The translations under genes were made by a program, and so were the position numbers. A stretch of 7,829 bases of DNA from Desulfuromonas sp. (lineage in GTDB: Bacteria > Desulfobacterota > Desulfuromonadia > Desulfuromonadales > Trichloromonadaceae), in assembly GCA_030145265.1 (NCBI GenBank), contig JAQYWA010000088.1, positions 1 to 7,829 of the forward strand, in the 5' to 3' direction. Below are positions 6,969 through 7,829 of this stretch, piece by piece (within the stretch, counting starts at the first letter, position 1; every line of letters begins with the position of its first letter). The notes beneath the pieces are model-generated. The model saw only the letters and a list, made by a program, of their open reading frames with translations, made no database searches and was not told the origin of the DNA.

Positions 6969-7829
<861 letters not shown>

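Overview
The window is a stretch of ordinary chromosome from a Gram-negative bacterium. It has moderate-to-high GC, with AT-rich gaps between genes. A YadG/YadH-type ABC exporter, a cytosolic HD-GYP protein, two FCD-type GntR regulators, a TrkA-N (RCK) potassium channel and the end of a proteobacterial-style atp operon together suggest a Desulfuromonadales/Geobacter-like deltaproteobacterium. That assignment comes from gene content and general protein similarity only, and confidence in it is modest. I see no insertion sequences, phage genes, tRNA or rRNA genes, or CRISPR arrays.

Layout. (1) 16-1738, plus strand: a two-gene ABC-2 operon, ATPase then permease, overlapping by 20 bases. (2) 1757-2749, minus strand: an HD-GYP-domain protein, convergent with the permease and only 18 bases from it. 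(3) 2875-2908: a rho-independent terminator for the next minus-strand gene. (4) 2937-3647, minus strand: a VanR-type GntR/FCD regulator. Its likely start is a TTG with an ideal Shine-Dalgarno, and its promoter carries a perfect TGTATAC-A-GTATACA operator. (5) 3821-4834, plus strand: a two-TM RCK potassium channel transcribed divergently from its own good sigma70-like promoter. It overlaps by 8 bases a TIM-barrel sugar-phosphate isomerase/epimerase-like gene (4827-5621). (6) 5680-6408, plus strand: a FadR/PdhR/LldR-type GntR regulator with its own promoter and a TGGT-CAT-ACCA operator over the start of transcription. (7) 6432-6469: a perfect 38-bp palindrome acting as a shared bidirectional terminator. 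(8) 6494-7829, minus strand: atpC and the C-terminal part of atpD.

How the genes work together. Both regulators look autoregulated, because each has an operator of the type expected for its subfamily inside its own promoter. Neither operator is placed to repress a neighbouring metabolic operon, so the wider regulons are probably elsewhere. The channel and isomerase are translationally linked, but no shared pathway is evident. The F1 ATP synthase genes are insulated by the palindromic terminator.

I did not find a convincing undescribed system. The most interesting local signal is inside the potassium channel gene: an in-frame TTG at 4115 with a strong Shine-Dalgarno at the pore/RCK boundary. 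It could give a separate soluble RCK subunit, as is known for the archaeal channel MthK. The same channel has an unusual selectivity filter, TVGFKE instead of TVGYGD.
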